Shown here: positions 10,901 through 20,599 of the stretch, one piece after another
How the letters are laid out: each line of letters begins with the position of its first letter
Position numbering within the stretch: the first letter of the stretch is position 1
Source of the DNA: Limnoperna fortunei
Taxonomy: Eukaryota; Mollusca; Bivalvia; Mytilida; Modiolidae
Direction: 5' to 3'
NCBI GenBank assembly: GCA_944474755.1
Contig: OX104112.1
Span: 67,194,433 to 67,258,432 of the forward strand
DNA length: 64,000 nucleotides
Translations under genes and position numbers: made by a program
The notes under the pieces: generated by a model
What the model saw: the letters and a program-made list of their open reading frames with translations, nothing else
Databases searched by the model: none
What the model was told of the DNA's origin: nothing

Positions 10901-13900
10901 CTGGAAAATTCAAGAACTTTGAAATTATCAATATATTGTAAAAAGTGTGAAGTACAAACAATATAATCTATAACACTATTATTTCTACTAGTCTGTCTAC
11001 CAATAACATCACGACCAACTCTGCCTTTTAAAATAAATACTTTGTTGTTTTTGCAAAATTCAAGAAACTTTCTACCATAACAATTAACAGCTTTGTCTGG
11101 ATTGTTTCTTAATTTAGGTATATTAAGATCATCTAACATATATACATCAGTAAAATCAGTAAGATTGTCAACAATAAAAATCATCTAGATCATTATTATA
11201 TAAATCAGACAAGTTAGCTGTGTGACTGTTAAAATCTCCGACCAAAACAATATAATCGGATTTTTGCGAAAATTTTTGATATTCCATTTCGATTGCGGTA
11301 AAAGCATTTTCAGATGTGTAGCTCGTATTCAACGGTGGTATATAAAAAATACCGATAAAGACGTTTTCTGGTAAATCAAATACTTGTTTGTCAATAGTAA
11401 ACCAGTAAACAAATTTTGATTCAGTATCAATTAGTTTAATATATTTGTCTAAATACTTTCGATAACCCAAAGCAGTACCACCAGATTTATGGTCAGAAAT
11501 TTTGTGTCTATTGTTAAAACTAAAAATAAATTCGTCGCAATTAATAGTGTCACAATTATCTAACTTTGTTTCTGTGAGACAGACAAGATCATAATCACAT
11601 AATAGGGACTTAAATTCAGGGTAAAGTAATCGATTTTTAAAACCACATACGTTTAATGATAACAGCTTAACACATTTTTCAGGCTTATCTAAAACTAAAG
11701 TCGAATTTGACTGGTGAAAGTCACAGGTATCGTTTGAGGATTCACTTCCAACGGTTTCGTCACCTCCACAGTTGTCCAATTTTTATCTTTGATAGCGTCT
11801 GCTGTTGTTACGTATTGGCGTGGTTTTCGGACGAGCACCTTCTTCTTCGTAGTTTCGTCTCGTTTGTTGACCTAATGTAGCAATATTGTTGGTAGCGGGC
11901 TTCTATGGTGGACATAATTTTACACCATCTATAAAAAGGCGATCTCTCTCAAAAACTACCGTTTTCTTTTGCATTCGAGCCTCTTGGAAGTAAGGCCATA
12001 AACGTTTTCGTTTAATCGTATAGCTATATCGAAGTGATTTTACCAGCCAATCAGAAGAAAGTACAAAATTAAATATTTTGAACTTTTCTTTTAGAGACTG
12101 TTTTCCCATTTTCATACCTGCAAATGACCCATACTATCAACCCAACAAAACATGTTTGGGATTTGTACGATCAACATCTACGCCAGCTCTAGATTGTTCT
12201 ACAGGTAATGTATTTGCATATCATGTATTTGCATATCCACAGTAAACCAATATATGTATTTATTCATTATTAAAGATTAAATGTAAATAATGTATTTGAA
12301 TTCACATTCAATTCGGTGATATATAAATCTGCTTATGTCGGAACCTCAGCTAAATATAAGTTTTGATTGTTTTTTTTTTGTAAAGCATATTAAGTGTTAT
12401 CAAAAGCTTAGGGACATTTCGTACATAATTGTATTCTGTTAAAACAAGGAGGCAACTACAATTATATTCTTACTATTATTTTTTATTGGTATACAAAGAT
12501 ATCAGAATAAAAACACAATACTCTAAAACATAACGGTTAACAAATTAATAAAAACTAACAACTTTCGTTCCTAAATTCGATTCATTGGTGTTTTCAGTAG
12601 TACTTAAACTTTGCTTTTATCCCCTAAGGTTTTAGACAGCAGCTTAATGAACTAACACATTTCATCGATGCATCGAATGTATACGGGTCAACTGCAAGTG
12701 AACTGGCATCTCTTCGTGACGGAATAACAGGTAATGTTTACTAGCAAGCTTTTTACTTAGACTAAGCTACAAAACGATTTGATTTTACGCGCAAAAATAT
12801 TAACATTAAACATTTATCTATTTGCTGTTTGTACCTGCTTCTTTCTCTTATGCCCAGTCTTGTCAACCAACAATAACAGAAAATATTTTCTCCATCGAGT
12901 AATGACAAATATCCGTTTTGCACATTGTATAGAGTAGCGTATTATATTAAATGCGCACAACGAAAACTTTTTCCCTAAATGGAGAAAATACTTTTTGTAT
13001 TTAATACTTATAAATAACTTCAAACTTTAGAATAAACTTAGTCACTTAGTTTTTGTAATTTTACATTTTTGAAAAAAAATCTGTTAAATCTGTTAAGCAA
13101 TTTACTTTTTATCAGCGTTTGTTTGTTGATCTTTACGATTTATACCTATTTACAAGTTTTAGTCTGTAAAATGTGTACTGAATTTTCTACATTGTCGGCC
13201 CAGAGCCGGAAGTGTTAATACATTGACGAGCTACTCATCCTACAAAGAAAGGTTAATTATGGTACAAGATTAATAATTATATTTCAGAAATGATGAACAC
13301 GTCAACTAGTAATATGTTACCATTGGACTTTTCTAATAATTCTGGATGTCAGTCTGGTGGTGGAAACTTTTGCTTTTTAGCAGGTATGGTTAAACTTATA
13401 AGCAGCTGCGATTTTGAAAATCTTTTGTGGTAACATTAAATGCTTGATGTGTATTTTAGTTATCTTAAATTTGCTATTTATGCTATTTGATTGTGATAAC
13501 ATGATATAGAAGATGTTCTCACATGTATGTGTAATTTTTTATGTTTCTATAAGTATACAAATTTAAAACAAGTTAACCTTTTAAACGGTCTCGAGAACGA
13601 AACACGACCTTTAGATTTACTAATAGTATGTTATCCTATTTTAAGGTGACAAACGTTCTAATGTACAACCCGGACTTAGTTCTATGCATACCATATTTGT
13701 ACGAGAACACAATAGAATAGCATCCATTATTAAAGCCGACAATCCCCTGTGGAGTGATGAACAGGTATTTCAAGAAGCAAGGCGTTTTGTGTCAGCCGAA
13801 ATGCAGCAGATTACATACGCAAACTACCTACCAAAGCTTTTGAATAACTTCTTTCGGACAATTTTTGACTTGAATCCACGATCACAGGGTAATTATTTCA

Positions 13901-15937
13901 CAGGATATGACCCGAACGTTAAACCAATGATCAGAAATGCCTTTGCTACAGCTATTTACAGATTCGGCCACAGTCTTTTGCGAGACACGTTTCAATGGGG
14001 TAATACGTTTCCATTTTTACATACTCAATTCAATAATCCTGATCTTCTTTACCCAGTACTCGGAATTGAGAAATGCACACAAGGATTATACGACAGGGTA
14101 TCTCAAGGGTTAGACGAAAAACTGACTCCCGAAGTGACAAATAAACTTTTTAAAACAATGGCGGATCTTGGTGGTGATTTAGCTTCCTTTAATATACAAC
14201 GTGGACGAGATCATGGATTGCCACCTTACAATGACTGGTTACAAGCATGCTATGGAATCACAGCGAATACATTTCAGCCAGGTGTGGTTGGAGGGTTGTT
14301 GTTTCATGATGCATATGTAGCAGGCAAACTGGATACTGCATACGAGTAAGTATAGTGGACAAATAAAAACATAAACATAAAAGTTTTACATAGTTTAATT
14401 TATTATATTATCTCACCAAACATCTAGTTTCAGTATAAAAGTACTGTAATTGTTCAGTGTAGTCAAGTACCTTCAAAAAATTGTTAATTGTGGGCGATCG
14501 ACACAAACAATTCTTAAGTGAGTCAAATAAAATGTGGTTACTTCAGAATTATGAACATTATTAATTGTGTCAACTTTAATTAATTTATTTTTTTTATACA
14601 ACGTGTTATAATTTGCTTCATCGTTTTCAGTCATCCGAATGATATCGATTTATTCACTGGTGCTGTTTCTGAGAAGCATTTACCAGGAGCATTACTTGGT
14701 CCGACCATGGCCTGCGTCCTTTCTTTACAGTTTCGGGCACTGAAATATGGTGACCGATTCTTCTTCGAAGGAAATACGCAACAAAATCCTCATCCATTCA
14801 CAATGCCACAGCTTGATAGCATCCGTCAAAGGACCCTTGCAAAAATAATCTGTGATAATACAGCCATTACTACTATTCCAAGGGATGTGTTTTTAAAACC
14901 AAACCCAATAACGTAAGTAATTTCTTGTTTTAGTTTAAAAATCGTCAGCTGTTTATTTGGGTTGTTAAACCACTTCAGCAAAGTAATAGTGTTTGTTGAT
15001 GTGAGAAAGCAGGAGAACTCCGGAACATCAGGAGAAATGTATAAACGTACAAGTCCTTACCTGACTAAAACTAATCATGCCGCTGTATTTCTTAAATGGT
15101 CATGTTTGTTTTGTGAAACATCTGCATAAATGTATAAACATCACAATCCAGCTTGCGAAAATTAAATCCATTTAAATAACTTTTTTAAATGCCGCGATTT
15201 AGTCTTTTCTACATCAAACGTTTGACCATTTGTTTTAACAATTTGCAAATTATAAACATAAAATTAATTTGCATCACAAAACAGGACACTGACGTAGTGT
15301 TAATTCATACCCTCTACAAACATTAAAAGAATTCAAAGTATTTGGGTAAATGAACTACGTTGTACGCAAATATCAATCGACAAAACAGTAGTCAAATAAC
15401 TTCAATAAGTGACGGACGGCTAACAGATAATGACTCTGATGCAAAGTATTGATCCTTTACTGACAAATAGAACCTATATAATACCTGTAAAGACCCAGAT
15501 TACGTAGAAAAAGCTGGATAGTACTTCCCCAACGAATTGAAAATTAAAAACGTCAGTAAATTTTACTTTACTTAAAATATTATATGCATGCTACTATGTA
15601 TTTAAACTGATAATTTATTATGGTACTACTATTTTGCCAATTAATGTTTTTAATCATTTTATGTTTAAATCCATAACTTCAATAATTAAAGTTATTTTTA
15701 TACAGTAATCCATATGTAACCTGCAGTGAGCTACCAGATTTGGAACTACCATGTACACCAATAAACGGTGGTTGGACAAGCTGGACATCATCACGACCGA
15801 ATATATGCACAGAGTATAGATTTTGTACGAACCCAAAACCTAACAGGTGTGGACAGTATTGTATTGGACCTTCAACTCGTTCTATTTGTATTCTGTCTCC
15901 TCCGCCCGATGATAACCCTGCTAAGATCGATGCATAA
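4912..15937 (+). CDS. Secreted animal haem peroxidase with thrombospondin-like tail (12 exons)
   Basis: A member of the animal haem peroxidase (myeloperoxidase/peroxinectin) superfamily, which uses H2O2 to oxidise halides or phenols in defence and matrix cross-linking. Joined exons: 4912-4916, 5873-6135, 6383-6536, 8022-8224, 8594-8773, 8942-8993, 12095-12204, 12629-12730, 13288-13383, 13646-14345, 14631-14912, 15706-15937. The frame stays open for about 792 aa. Seen: a Leu-rich signal peptide ending near VYGQ; distal motif QWGQFTDHD (His about 259, haem-ester Asp about 258); calcium loop LTHFIDAS; catalytic Arg about 392 in GDKRSNV; proximal His about 497 in YRFGHSLL; Asn about 584 in [13 protein letters not shown]. 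The haem-ester Glu expected three residues after the Arg is Val (about 395). The C-terminus has a TSP1-like, Cys-rich module. No KGD integrin motif was seen. It sits downstream of a tandem paralog. Confidence 0.93.
4917..5872 (+). other. Peroxidase intron 1
   Basis: GT-AG intron of 956 bp. About 5150-5440 has a different texture, with CG-containing words such as ACGCGT, CGACGTCGG and ATCGGAC, and looks like a decayed dispersed repeat. An open stretch at 5441-5674 (77 codons, hydrophobic start) shows no recognisable features and is probably chance. Confidence 0.5.
5873..6135 (+). CDS. Peroxidase exon 2: signal peptide and propeptide
   Basis: The acceptor TTGTTGACAG precedes this exon and the donor G|GTGCAT follows. 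It encodes the hydrophobic Leu/Val core ending VYGQ, then a polar, Pro-rich propeptide-like stretch (about residues 15-89). No ATG is in frame at its start, so an upstream coding exon is required. Confidence 0.85.
6383..6536 (+). CDS. Peroxidase exon 3: N-terminal region
   Basis: Acceptor TACTTTTAG, donor GTAAGT. The G at the end of exon 2 plus AC gives Asp, and the frame continues without a stop (about residues 90-140). The encoded region is acidic and helical in character and lies before the catalytic domain. Confidence 0.85.
8022..8224 (+). CDS. Peroxidase exon 4: start of catalytic domain
   Basis: Acceptor TTTATTGCAG, donor GTATTT. It encodes the family signature [10 protein letters not shown] followed by NNPYWG and APQYQ, the hallmark beginning of animal haem peroxidase domains (about residues 141-208). 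It also has two Cys in the lead (KCPFE, IECDG). Confidence 0.93.
8594..8773 (+). CDS. Peroxidase exon 5: distal haem site
   Basis: Acceptor ATTTACAG, donor GTACAT. It encodes LPGPREIS and then [12 protein letters not shown]. The Gln and His of this motif are the distal peroxide-binding residues, and the Asp before the His is the conserved haem-ester and calcium-site neighbour. Confidence 0.95.
8942..8993 (+). CDS. Peroxidase exon 6 (52 nt)
   Basis: Acceptor AATTGTAG, donor GTAAGT. It encodes about 17 residues including the vicinal CC pair (LECCQTG). The phase fits exons 5 and 7. Its intron to exon 7 is the longest in the gene (3.1 kb) because of SINE and LINE insertions. Confidence 0.9.
9041..9296 (+). 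mobile_element. tRNA-derived SINE, copy 2, in peroxidase intron 6
   Basis: Same family as 863-1133, with a better-preserved tRNA-like head (GGTGGCCGAGTGG, B box GGGTTCGATTC) and a CAAACAAA tail. An exact 10-bp target-site duplication TTAACTATAT flanks it (9031-9040, 9297-9306), so this is a clean, fairly young insertion. Confidence 0.92.
9370..12060 (-). pseudogene. Antisense LINE remnant in peroxidase intron 6
   Basis: Read on the minus strand, in order: the end of an ORF1-like protein ([13 protein letters not shown], then ERDRLFIDG; 11903-12060); an endonuclease/exonuclease/phosphatase domain (about 10843-11779) with [20 protein letters not shown] and a SDVVHSP end; a linker with basic residues (10404-10778); then a jump to a degraded C-terminal tail (about 9560-10133). 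The reverse transcriptase core is missing, which shows an internal deletion. The 3' end is marked by AATGAGAATAAAGATG-like sequence near 9385-9405. Frameshifts and stops make it inactive. The clade cannot be named without the RT. Confidence 0.85.
11168..11779 (-). pseudogene. LINE endonuclease domain, N-terminal part
   Basis: A 203-codon open stretch inside the LINE remnant. The Asn in SLNVCGF, the Glu in CLTETKLD and the Asp/Asn pair in VGDFNSH match the metal-binding and catalytic positions of APE-type LINE endonucleases. The domain continues after a frameshift into 10843-11184, which carries the SDVVHSP terminal motif. Confidence 0.85.
12095..12204 (+). CDS. Peroxidase exon 7
   Basis: Acceptor CTTTTCTTTTAG, donor GTAATG. 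It encodes [22 protein letters not shown] and LDCSTG, all standard in the family between the distal site and the calcium loop. Sequence readable as LINE ORF1 ends about 30 nt upstream of the acceptor. Confidence 0.93.
12629..12730 (+). CDS. Peroxidase exon 8: calcium loop
   Basis: Acceptor CCCCTAAG, donor GTAATG. It encodes [19 protein letters not shown]; the Thr, Phe, Asp and Ser of LTHFIDAS occupy the calcium-binding positions known in myeloperoxidase. The phase is continuous with its neighbours. Confidence 0.95.
13288..13383 (+). CDS. Peroxidase exon 9
   Basis: Acceptor ATATTTCAG, donor GTATGG. It encodes MLPLDF and a Gly/Cys-rich [13 protein letters not shown], which leads directly into the GDKR motif of exon 10 (family form: CF.AGD.R). 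Confidence 0.95.
13646..14345 (+). CDS. Peroxidase exon 10: catalytic core
   Basis: A 700-nt exon with acceptor ATTTTAAG and donor GTAAGT. It encodes [11 protein letters not shown] with the catalytic Arg, [21 protein letters not shown] with the proximal haem-ligand His, and [19 protein letters not shown] with the conserved Asn. Where other family members have RxxE, this one reads RSNV. Confidence 0.97.
14631..14912 (+). CDS. Peroxidase exon 11: end of catalytic domain
   Basis: Acceptor CGTTTTCAG, donor GTAAGT. It encodes [33 protein letters not shown] and [11 protein letters not shown], the standard last blocks of animal haem peroxidases. Confidence 0.96.
15706..15937 (+). CDS. Peroxidase exon 12: thrombospondin-like tail
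   Basis: Acceptor TTTATACAG; stop TAA 15935-15937. It encodes a Cys-rich module with [10 protein letters not shown] and [17 protein letters not shown], in line with a thrombospondin type 1 repeat, then a short Pro/Asp-rich tail (PPPDDNPAK). It matches the paralog exon at 190-394. Confidence 0.93.
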
Positions 15938-16055
15938 TTTAAACACTCCTGTTTTCTGTTATCAAAACAATGTAGTATTTTGTAGTAATGACATTGATAA
16001 CATGTAAACTGTCAGAAGGGATGTTCTTGACAATATGATGTAAACTGTAAACTTC

Positions 16056-16061
16056 ATTAAA
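16056..16061 (+). terminator. Poly(A) signal ATTAAA of the peroxidase
   Basis: ATTAAA lies 119 bp after the stop codon and is followed by a T-rich stretch. No AATAAA lies closer to the stop. Confidence 0.55.
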
Positions 16062-16689
16062 GATATATTTTCTCTTTATATATGTTTTTATGTGCGTGCC
16101 AATTAACAGTGAATAATTGGGTTGTCAATATAAAATAATTTACCTCTGAAACTAACATAATTGTTATACGATATAATCAGTACACAACACTTGCTCGTCG
16201 TAACTCGATAATATACATTTTTGAACAACAGTAAAACTGTTATGGTAGGTAAATTATTGTTTTGCTTCACAATAAGCGATTAAGGCTAACAGAAGCTCAT
16301 ATAGACTTTGAAGTGTTAACGCGACGTATAAAATCCTGGATTCAGACAAGGAAACAAAAATCAAACACAAAAACAGAAAGCGAGTTACCCAATAAAAACA
16401 TGGGTTTACTCAGGTGCTCTGGACAAGTAAGCAGTTAAACACCCCCTAGTTACTGATTGTTATGTCTAGGGAGAACTCGAAATCAGGAATATAAAAGACT
16501 AGCTATAACTTAACGAATATGTCCGACGATCGCGATTCGAGAGACATATTTTCCAAAACGACCGATTAAGACATGGTGACGGTCATATAAATTCTGAAGG
16601 TATAACATCAACATAGGTACAACAAATCCTGTTTGAGTAGCTTAATTAGTAGTCTCTGTTCTCTGCTCAAGTTTGTGGCCTTACACCGA
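16062..16689. other. Downstream flank of the peroxidase, nothing recognised
   Basis: AT-rich intergenic sequence. I looked on the minus strand for further BHMT-like exons following the one at 16732-16784 and found none. Confidence 0.5.
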
Positions 16690-16731
16690 TTCTTGACTTA
16701 AGTAACACAAATTTACGCAGCATTCGCTTAC

Positions 16732-16784
16732 CTTCTGTACCACCCAATATAACACCATCTTCCAAGAGGTTCGTGATGAGTCCG
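16732..16784 (-). CDS. Orphan exon resembling betaine-homocysteine methyltransferase N-terminus
   Basis: On the minus strand a TGTTTTTCAG acceptor and a G|GTAAGC donor bracket 53 nt encoding GLITNLLEDGVILGGTE(G). The pattern of hydrophobic residues followed by a Gly-rich VILGGTEG recalls the start of BHMT-type S-methyltransferases (GLLERL....VVGDGG). No neighbouring exons were found on either side: the next one would be expected between 16.06 and 16.73 kb, where nothing matches. It is probably a stranded gene fragment. Its duplicate at 36530-36583 has lost the acceptor AG. The family assignment is from memory and tentative. Confidence 0.4.
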
Positions 16785-17459
16785 CTGAAAAACACAAGCA
16801 ACTTAGTTAACAGCACTAACAAAATGAAGTATACACGAAATCATATCAATCAAATGCAAAGCATACATACAGTTTAGTCGAAGTCTGGTTTGAATTTATT
16901 ATAATATGATTCCAGTAATTAAAACATGTTAATGATTCAACCGTATAACCTTTAGTAGATTAACTACTTCTGAAAATAAATAGACTAAGCCACTAACAAG
17001 AATTGAAGAGCTTGGTGTATTATATCGTGTCATCGTACGACCGAGTCGGTGTTGTGGGTTAGGAGGGATAAATGTCAGTTGGTTTATTATCTTAAAAAAT
17101 AAGCATTTTATAGTTGTCATTTTGATATCTGTTTTCCGCATCTACTGAAGGTCCAACGACTTCGGTAGATACCAGATTACAAGTTTTCAGTGTATTCTCG
17201 AACGAGTAATCTAATTCAACATATGCTTCAGCAGTGACCTGTTGTAGTCGGCGAAGACAAAAGAGACTAGTTTTTTTCTGAGTAAGAAGTAGAAACATCG
17301 AAACTTTTAATTAATACAGAGTTCATGTATGTCAGATCGGCAGGTGATTTATATAGCTACCAAATTTAGAATATATTATAATGACACAACTTTTTTTTCA
17401 ATAAATCGCATATCTTTATTATGTTTTAATGAAGTATTCTTGTATATAGAGTTTATGTT

Positions 17460-17740
17460 TGGTTGTTTCAGGTTTTACGCCATTTTCAGCAATTTTCAGC
17501 AATAGTATGCTGTCCAGTTTTTCATCCAGGAAGTAACCTAGAGTAACTGGTAAAACCAATGTCTTTTGGAATGAAAAATGGCAATCCGTGTCAATTAAGG
17601 TCATCCTCCCTACTTAAGGGCTCCGAGTCCACTTTCGCTCCATGATGTTGAATGGAGCGAACATAAATCCAGAACCCTTGACCTGGGATAAATTTTTCAG
17701 GTTGAGTACACCAGACCGCTTTGAAACTCAAATCTAGTCG
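17460..17740 (-). repeat. Reverse-oriented SINE-related repeat in block C
   Basis: GTTTTACGCCATTTTCAGC is the reverse complement of the SINE 3' region (GCTGAAA..TGGCGTTAAAAC), and CAGTTTTTCATCCAGGAAG follows. It is shared with 37900-38170 in the duplicate block, so it predates the duplication. Confidence 0.6.
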
Positions 17741-18559
17741 TTGACATACAAGTAATCAAAAGAATAACGATCTGCCGTAACACCTCAGCCACTGATGAAT
17801 TCCACAATAAACAACAATGTAAATTTGTGAACTAATACTCAGTAGTGATACCCTCGCTTTCACAAAAAGTAATCGGTAAACAGAAAGTAGATGACAAAGG
17901 GGCATTAAATCGCTTAGCACCATATGGTACCATGGCATAAAGCAATCAGGCTTTTGCGTCCTATAGATGGTTAGAAAACTATGGCAGAAATTTTTGTTTA
18001 CGTATGCCGAATAAACTAACGAACGGAAGACGGACAGACAAGGGTAAAACACGCTTCTTCGATAAATCCGATACATATCCAATTTTTTAAGAAGAAATTT
18101 CGAGTCTTTTCTGTCTCCTTAAATCAGGTATTAATAACGTACTTTCCGACTATATTTGTTTATGTACCTATTACTTATTTTTCAGTAAAAAATCAAACCA
18201 TTTGAATACATTTATTTAAATGAAACGCTGAAATGAAATAATAATTATTAGTATACAAATTAACATACAACAGTCTTATGTTTAATTATTTATACTTTCT
18301 ACATTTACAACACTACAGAGCACTTATGAGTATAAATATATCGGTAATATATGGAAATATTTAAAAAAATCCTTCCAAAACAATAAAATGAAAAGTCCTT
18401 AAAATGAAAAAAGGAGATGCATAATTAGTATCATCCTTTGCATTAATTGTTAATTAAAAATGTATCAATTAACAAACAACAAACAAATTGTTTATCAGGC
18501 AAGTAACTATTGTCTACAGTTAATCTTAGTAATTGGCAATATGACTAAAGTACACAAAA

Positions 18560-19390
18560 CTTTTAAAGATACATGACTTCTCTTGCAAATTTCGATGATA
18601 AATACTTCAGAGTTTTTTAGGAAATGTTGTTTCTATGTATGTTCTTATGTTGAATCAAAAACTCAGAATTGTACAAGAATCATCCCAGCTTCAGTTCTGC
18701 ATGATTTGGTTTCAATTTATGGACAGTTTGTGAGAAGAAGCTGTTTATATGTTTTCCCATAGATTACAATGTTAATGAATGTTTTATGTCTTCAGCCATT
18801 TTTGGTTTTAGATCGAAACAAAATACTGAAAATTAGTATCGGACCATATGAGGTACATTTATACAATACTACAATTCTTTTGACCCTGCAGTTTGCGAGG
18901 AAATACATTTTCTAAATTCAGCCAATCAGAACGTATTAGCAGCTCTGGCAGCCATATTGAATTTCCAATCTGCTACAAAATCTCAAAATAATCCCACCTT
19001 TATTTTTGCATAATTTGGGTTAATTAGGTAGAACTATCTGCTTCATTTCGGCGTAATTTGACTTAATTGTTTGGAACAGTTTTGGAGAATTTTGAATGTT
19101 TTGCACGTCACTCAAGTTTTCCTTTTGTTTTGCTGTGTTTCACAGTGGTAGCTATCGTGAATTTTGAATCGCCACAAAAAACTCAAACTATGTAAAGGAC
19201 CGTCTAAGGTATTTTTCGGCAATATTCAATTTATCTTGACATGCGGTTTTTTGACAAGAAGATTAGAAATTCAGCTCATCAGAACGCATTACCAGCTTTG
19301 GCAGCACTGTTGAATTTCTAATTGGCCCGAAAAACTGAAAATAAAAAGATAATCTTTCTAGCTTCCTTTCTGCATATTTTTGTTTTAATT
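18560..19390. repeat. Dispersed repeat, related to 41230-42060
   Basis: Recurrent phrases such as CAGCCATATTGAATTTCCAAT, TTTTCCCATAG, CTGCATAATTTGGTT and AGCCAATCAGAACG occur here and again at 41230-42060. It looks like an old dispersed element with internally repeated units of a few hundred bases. No coding capacity was seen. Confidence 0.55.
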
Positions 19391-19844
19391 GCGTCGGACA
19401 GTTTCAGAAAAGAATGAGTTTGTATGTTTTATTTGTTAAGTAATACATTGTGCGACAATATAAGAAAAACGCATATAATAATTCAGTTAAATATGTTATG
19501 CAATATATTTTTATCATAATTTGTCTATTATTGTTCTTTACGATTTTTCTGTTTTTACATGTTTTACAGGTGAATGCATATTGAATTTGCTTCATTTGTC
19601 GGCCCATTGCAGAAAGTGTTACTATTGACTACCTTCTGCATTTTAAATTGATGAGGATTCTGAAGTGTATTTTTACCATATTTCTGTCGTTGTAATTAAT
19701 GTCAATAAGTTTATGGGTTTTAAATAAATTTTTAAGACTATGCACAGGTTTTTTTATTATTTTTATTAACGTATTTAGTGTCAGCATTTGATAACGTATC
19801 ATTTGATAACGTATCATTCATATCACCACCACTTTTCTTCTATC

Positions 19845-20175
19845 ATTTTTTTTTCACTTTTTTGAAGAAGATATTTCTGTTTTTAGGTATGTTTGGGGCA
19901 TTTACATTTACTTAAGTATAGATATTGTCGGCTATTTCCACATTTACTAGCAAAAGGCGCCTTTCATCATCATTAAAAGTATTTATTATTTTATGTGTCA
20001 GATCATTTTTTATGATTATTGACACAACTCTTGATTGTGAAGTTCAATTGCTATTATATATTGACCCATTAATTTCATTTTCTATATTAACTACTAAATG
20101 ACATCTTGCATAAAAAGTATATCGCACTTCTGATATTTCATCCACATATAAATTCTTGAAATAAAAAATTTATGA
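19845..20175 (-). pseudogene. LINE endonuclease fragment
   Basis: The minus strand reads, with frameshifts and stops, IIKNDLTHKIINTFNDDERR, LLLVNVEIADNIYT, VNVNAPNIPKNRNIFFKK. The middle of L1/Tx1-type endonucleases shows the same pattern (a VN..APN block followed by a basic FF.K stretch). Only about 110 codons survive, and the flanks do not continue the domain. Confidence 0.6.
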
Positions 20176-20197
20176 ACTTAACCCTTGACAATTTATA

Positions 20198-20560
20198 GCG
20201 AGCATCGCAGATGCGAGCTATACGGTTACATGCGTGTGCGCAAAAAAAGTCACGTGATCCATATGAACAAATCCGATTCAGATGGTAGATGAGCTATCCG
20301 AAGAAAATATTGTAGACGAACGAAAAAATATATAATATAAAAGTGGACAAAAATAATTTTGACATCGATAAAATTAAAGTGTTTATTTTTTAAATTACTA
20401 CAAAAATGCCAGACAATTTTTTTCAATCTGAAACGCTGAATTTGAAATTGAGTTTTGTGACGTCACCAACACATTAGATAAGACGTCACGTCATCAATAG
20501 TATGAAGAGGCAATGTTAGGGGGCTCTGAAGTAACGACATGAACAATGTGCGATGCTCGC
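20198..20560. mobile_element. MITE-like element with 12-bp TIRs
   Basis: GCGAGCATCGCA (20198-20209) and TGCGATGCTCGC (20549-20560) form perfect terminal inverted repeats. The 363-bp interior has no ORF. It contains CACGTG, a full palindromic CRE (TGACGTCA, 20458-20465) and a second GACGTCACGTCAT. No clear target-site duplication was found. Confidence 0.65.
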
Positions 20561-20599
20561 ATTTAGGCTGCGCCTACATTCATATTAGAACAAATATGA

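Larger units (their letters stand above)
16690..18500. repeat. Duplicated block C (partner 36510-38560)
   Basis: Many shared landmarks in the same order and orientation link this block to 36510-38560: AGTATACACGAAATCAT, CGTACGACCGAGTC, ACCAAATTTAGAATATATTATAATGACACAACT, a SINE-like stretch, and ATAATAATTATTAGTATACAAA with CAGTCTTATGTTTAATTATTTATA. The two copies have diverged by many substitutions and indels, so the duplication is old. Confidence 0.8.

Noticed and set aside
17756..18082. 108-codon minus-strand open frame in duplicated block C
   Set aside because: No counterpart frame is kept in the duplicate block, and no motif is visible.
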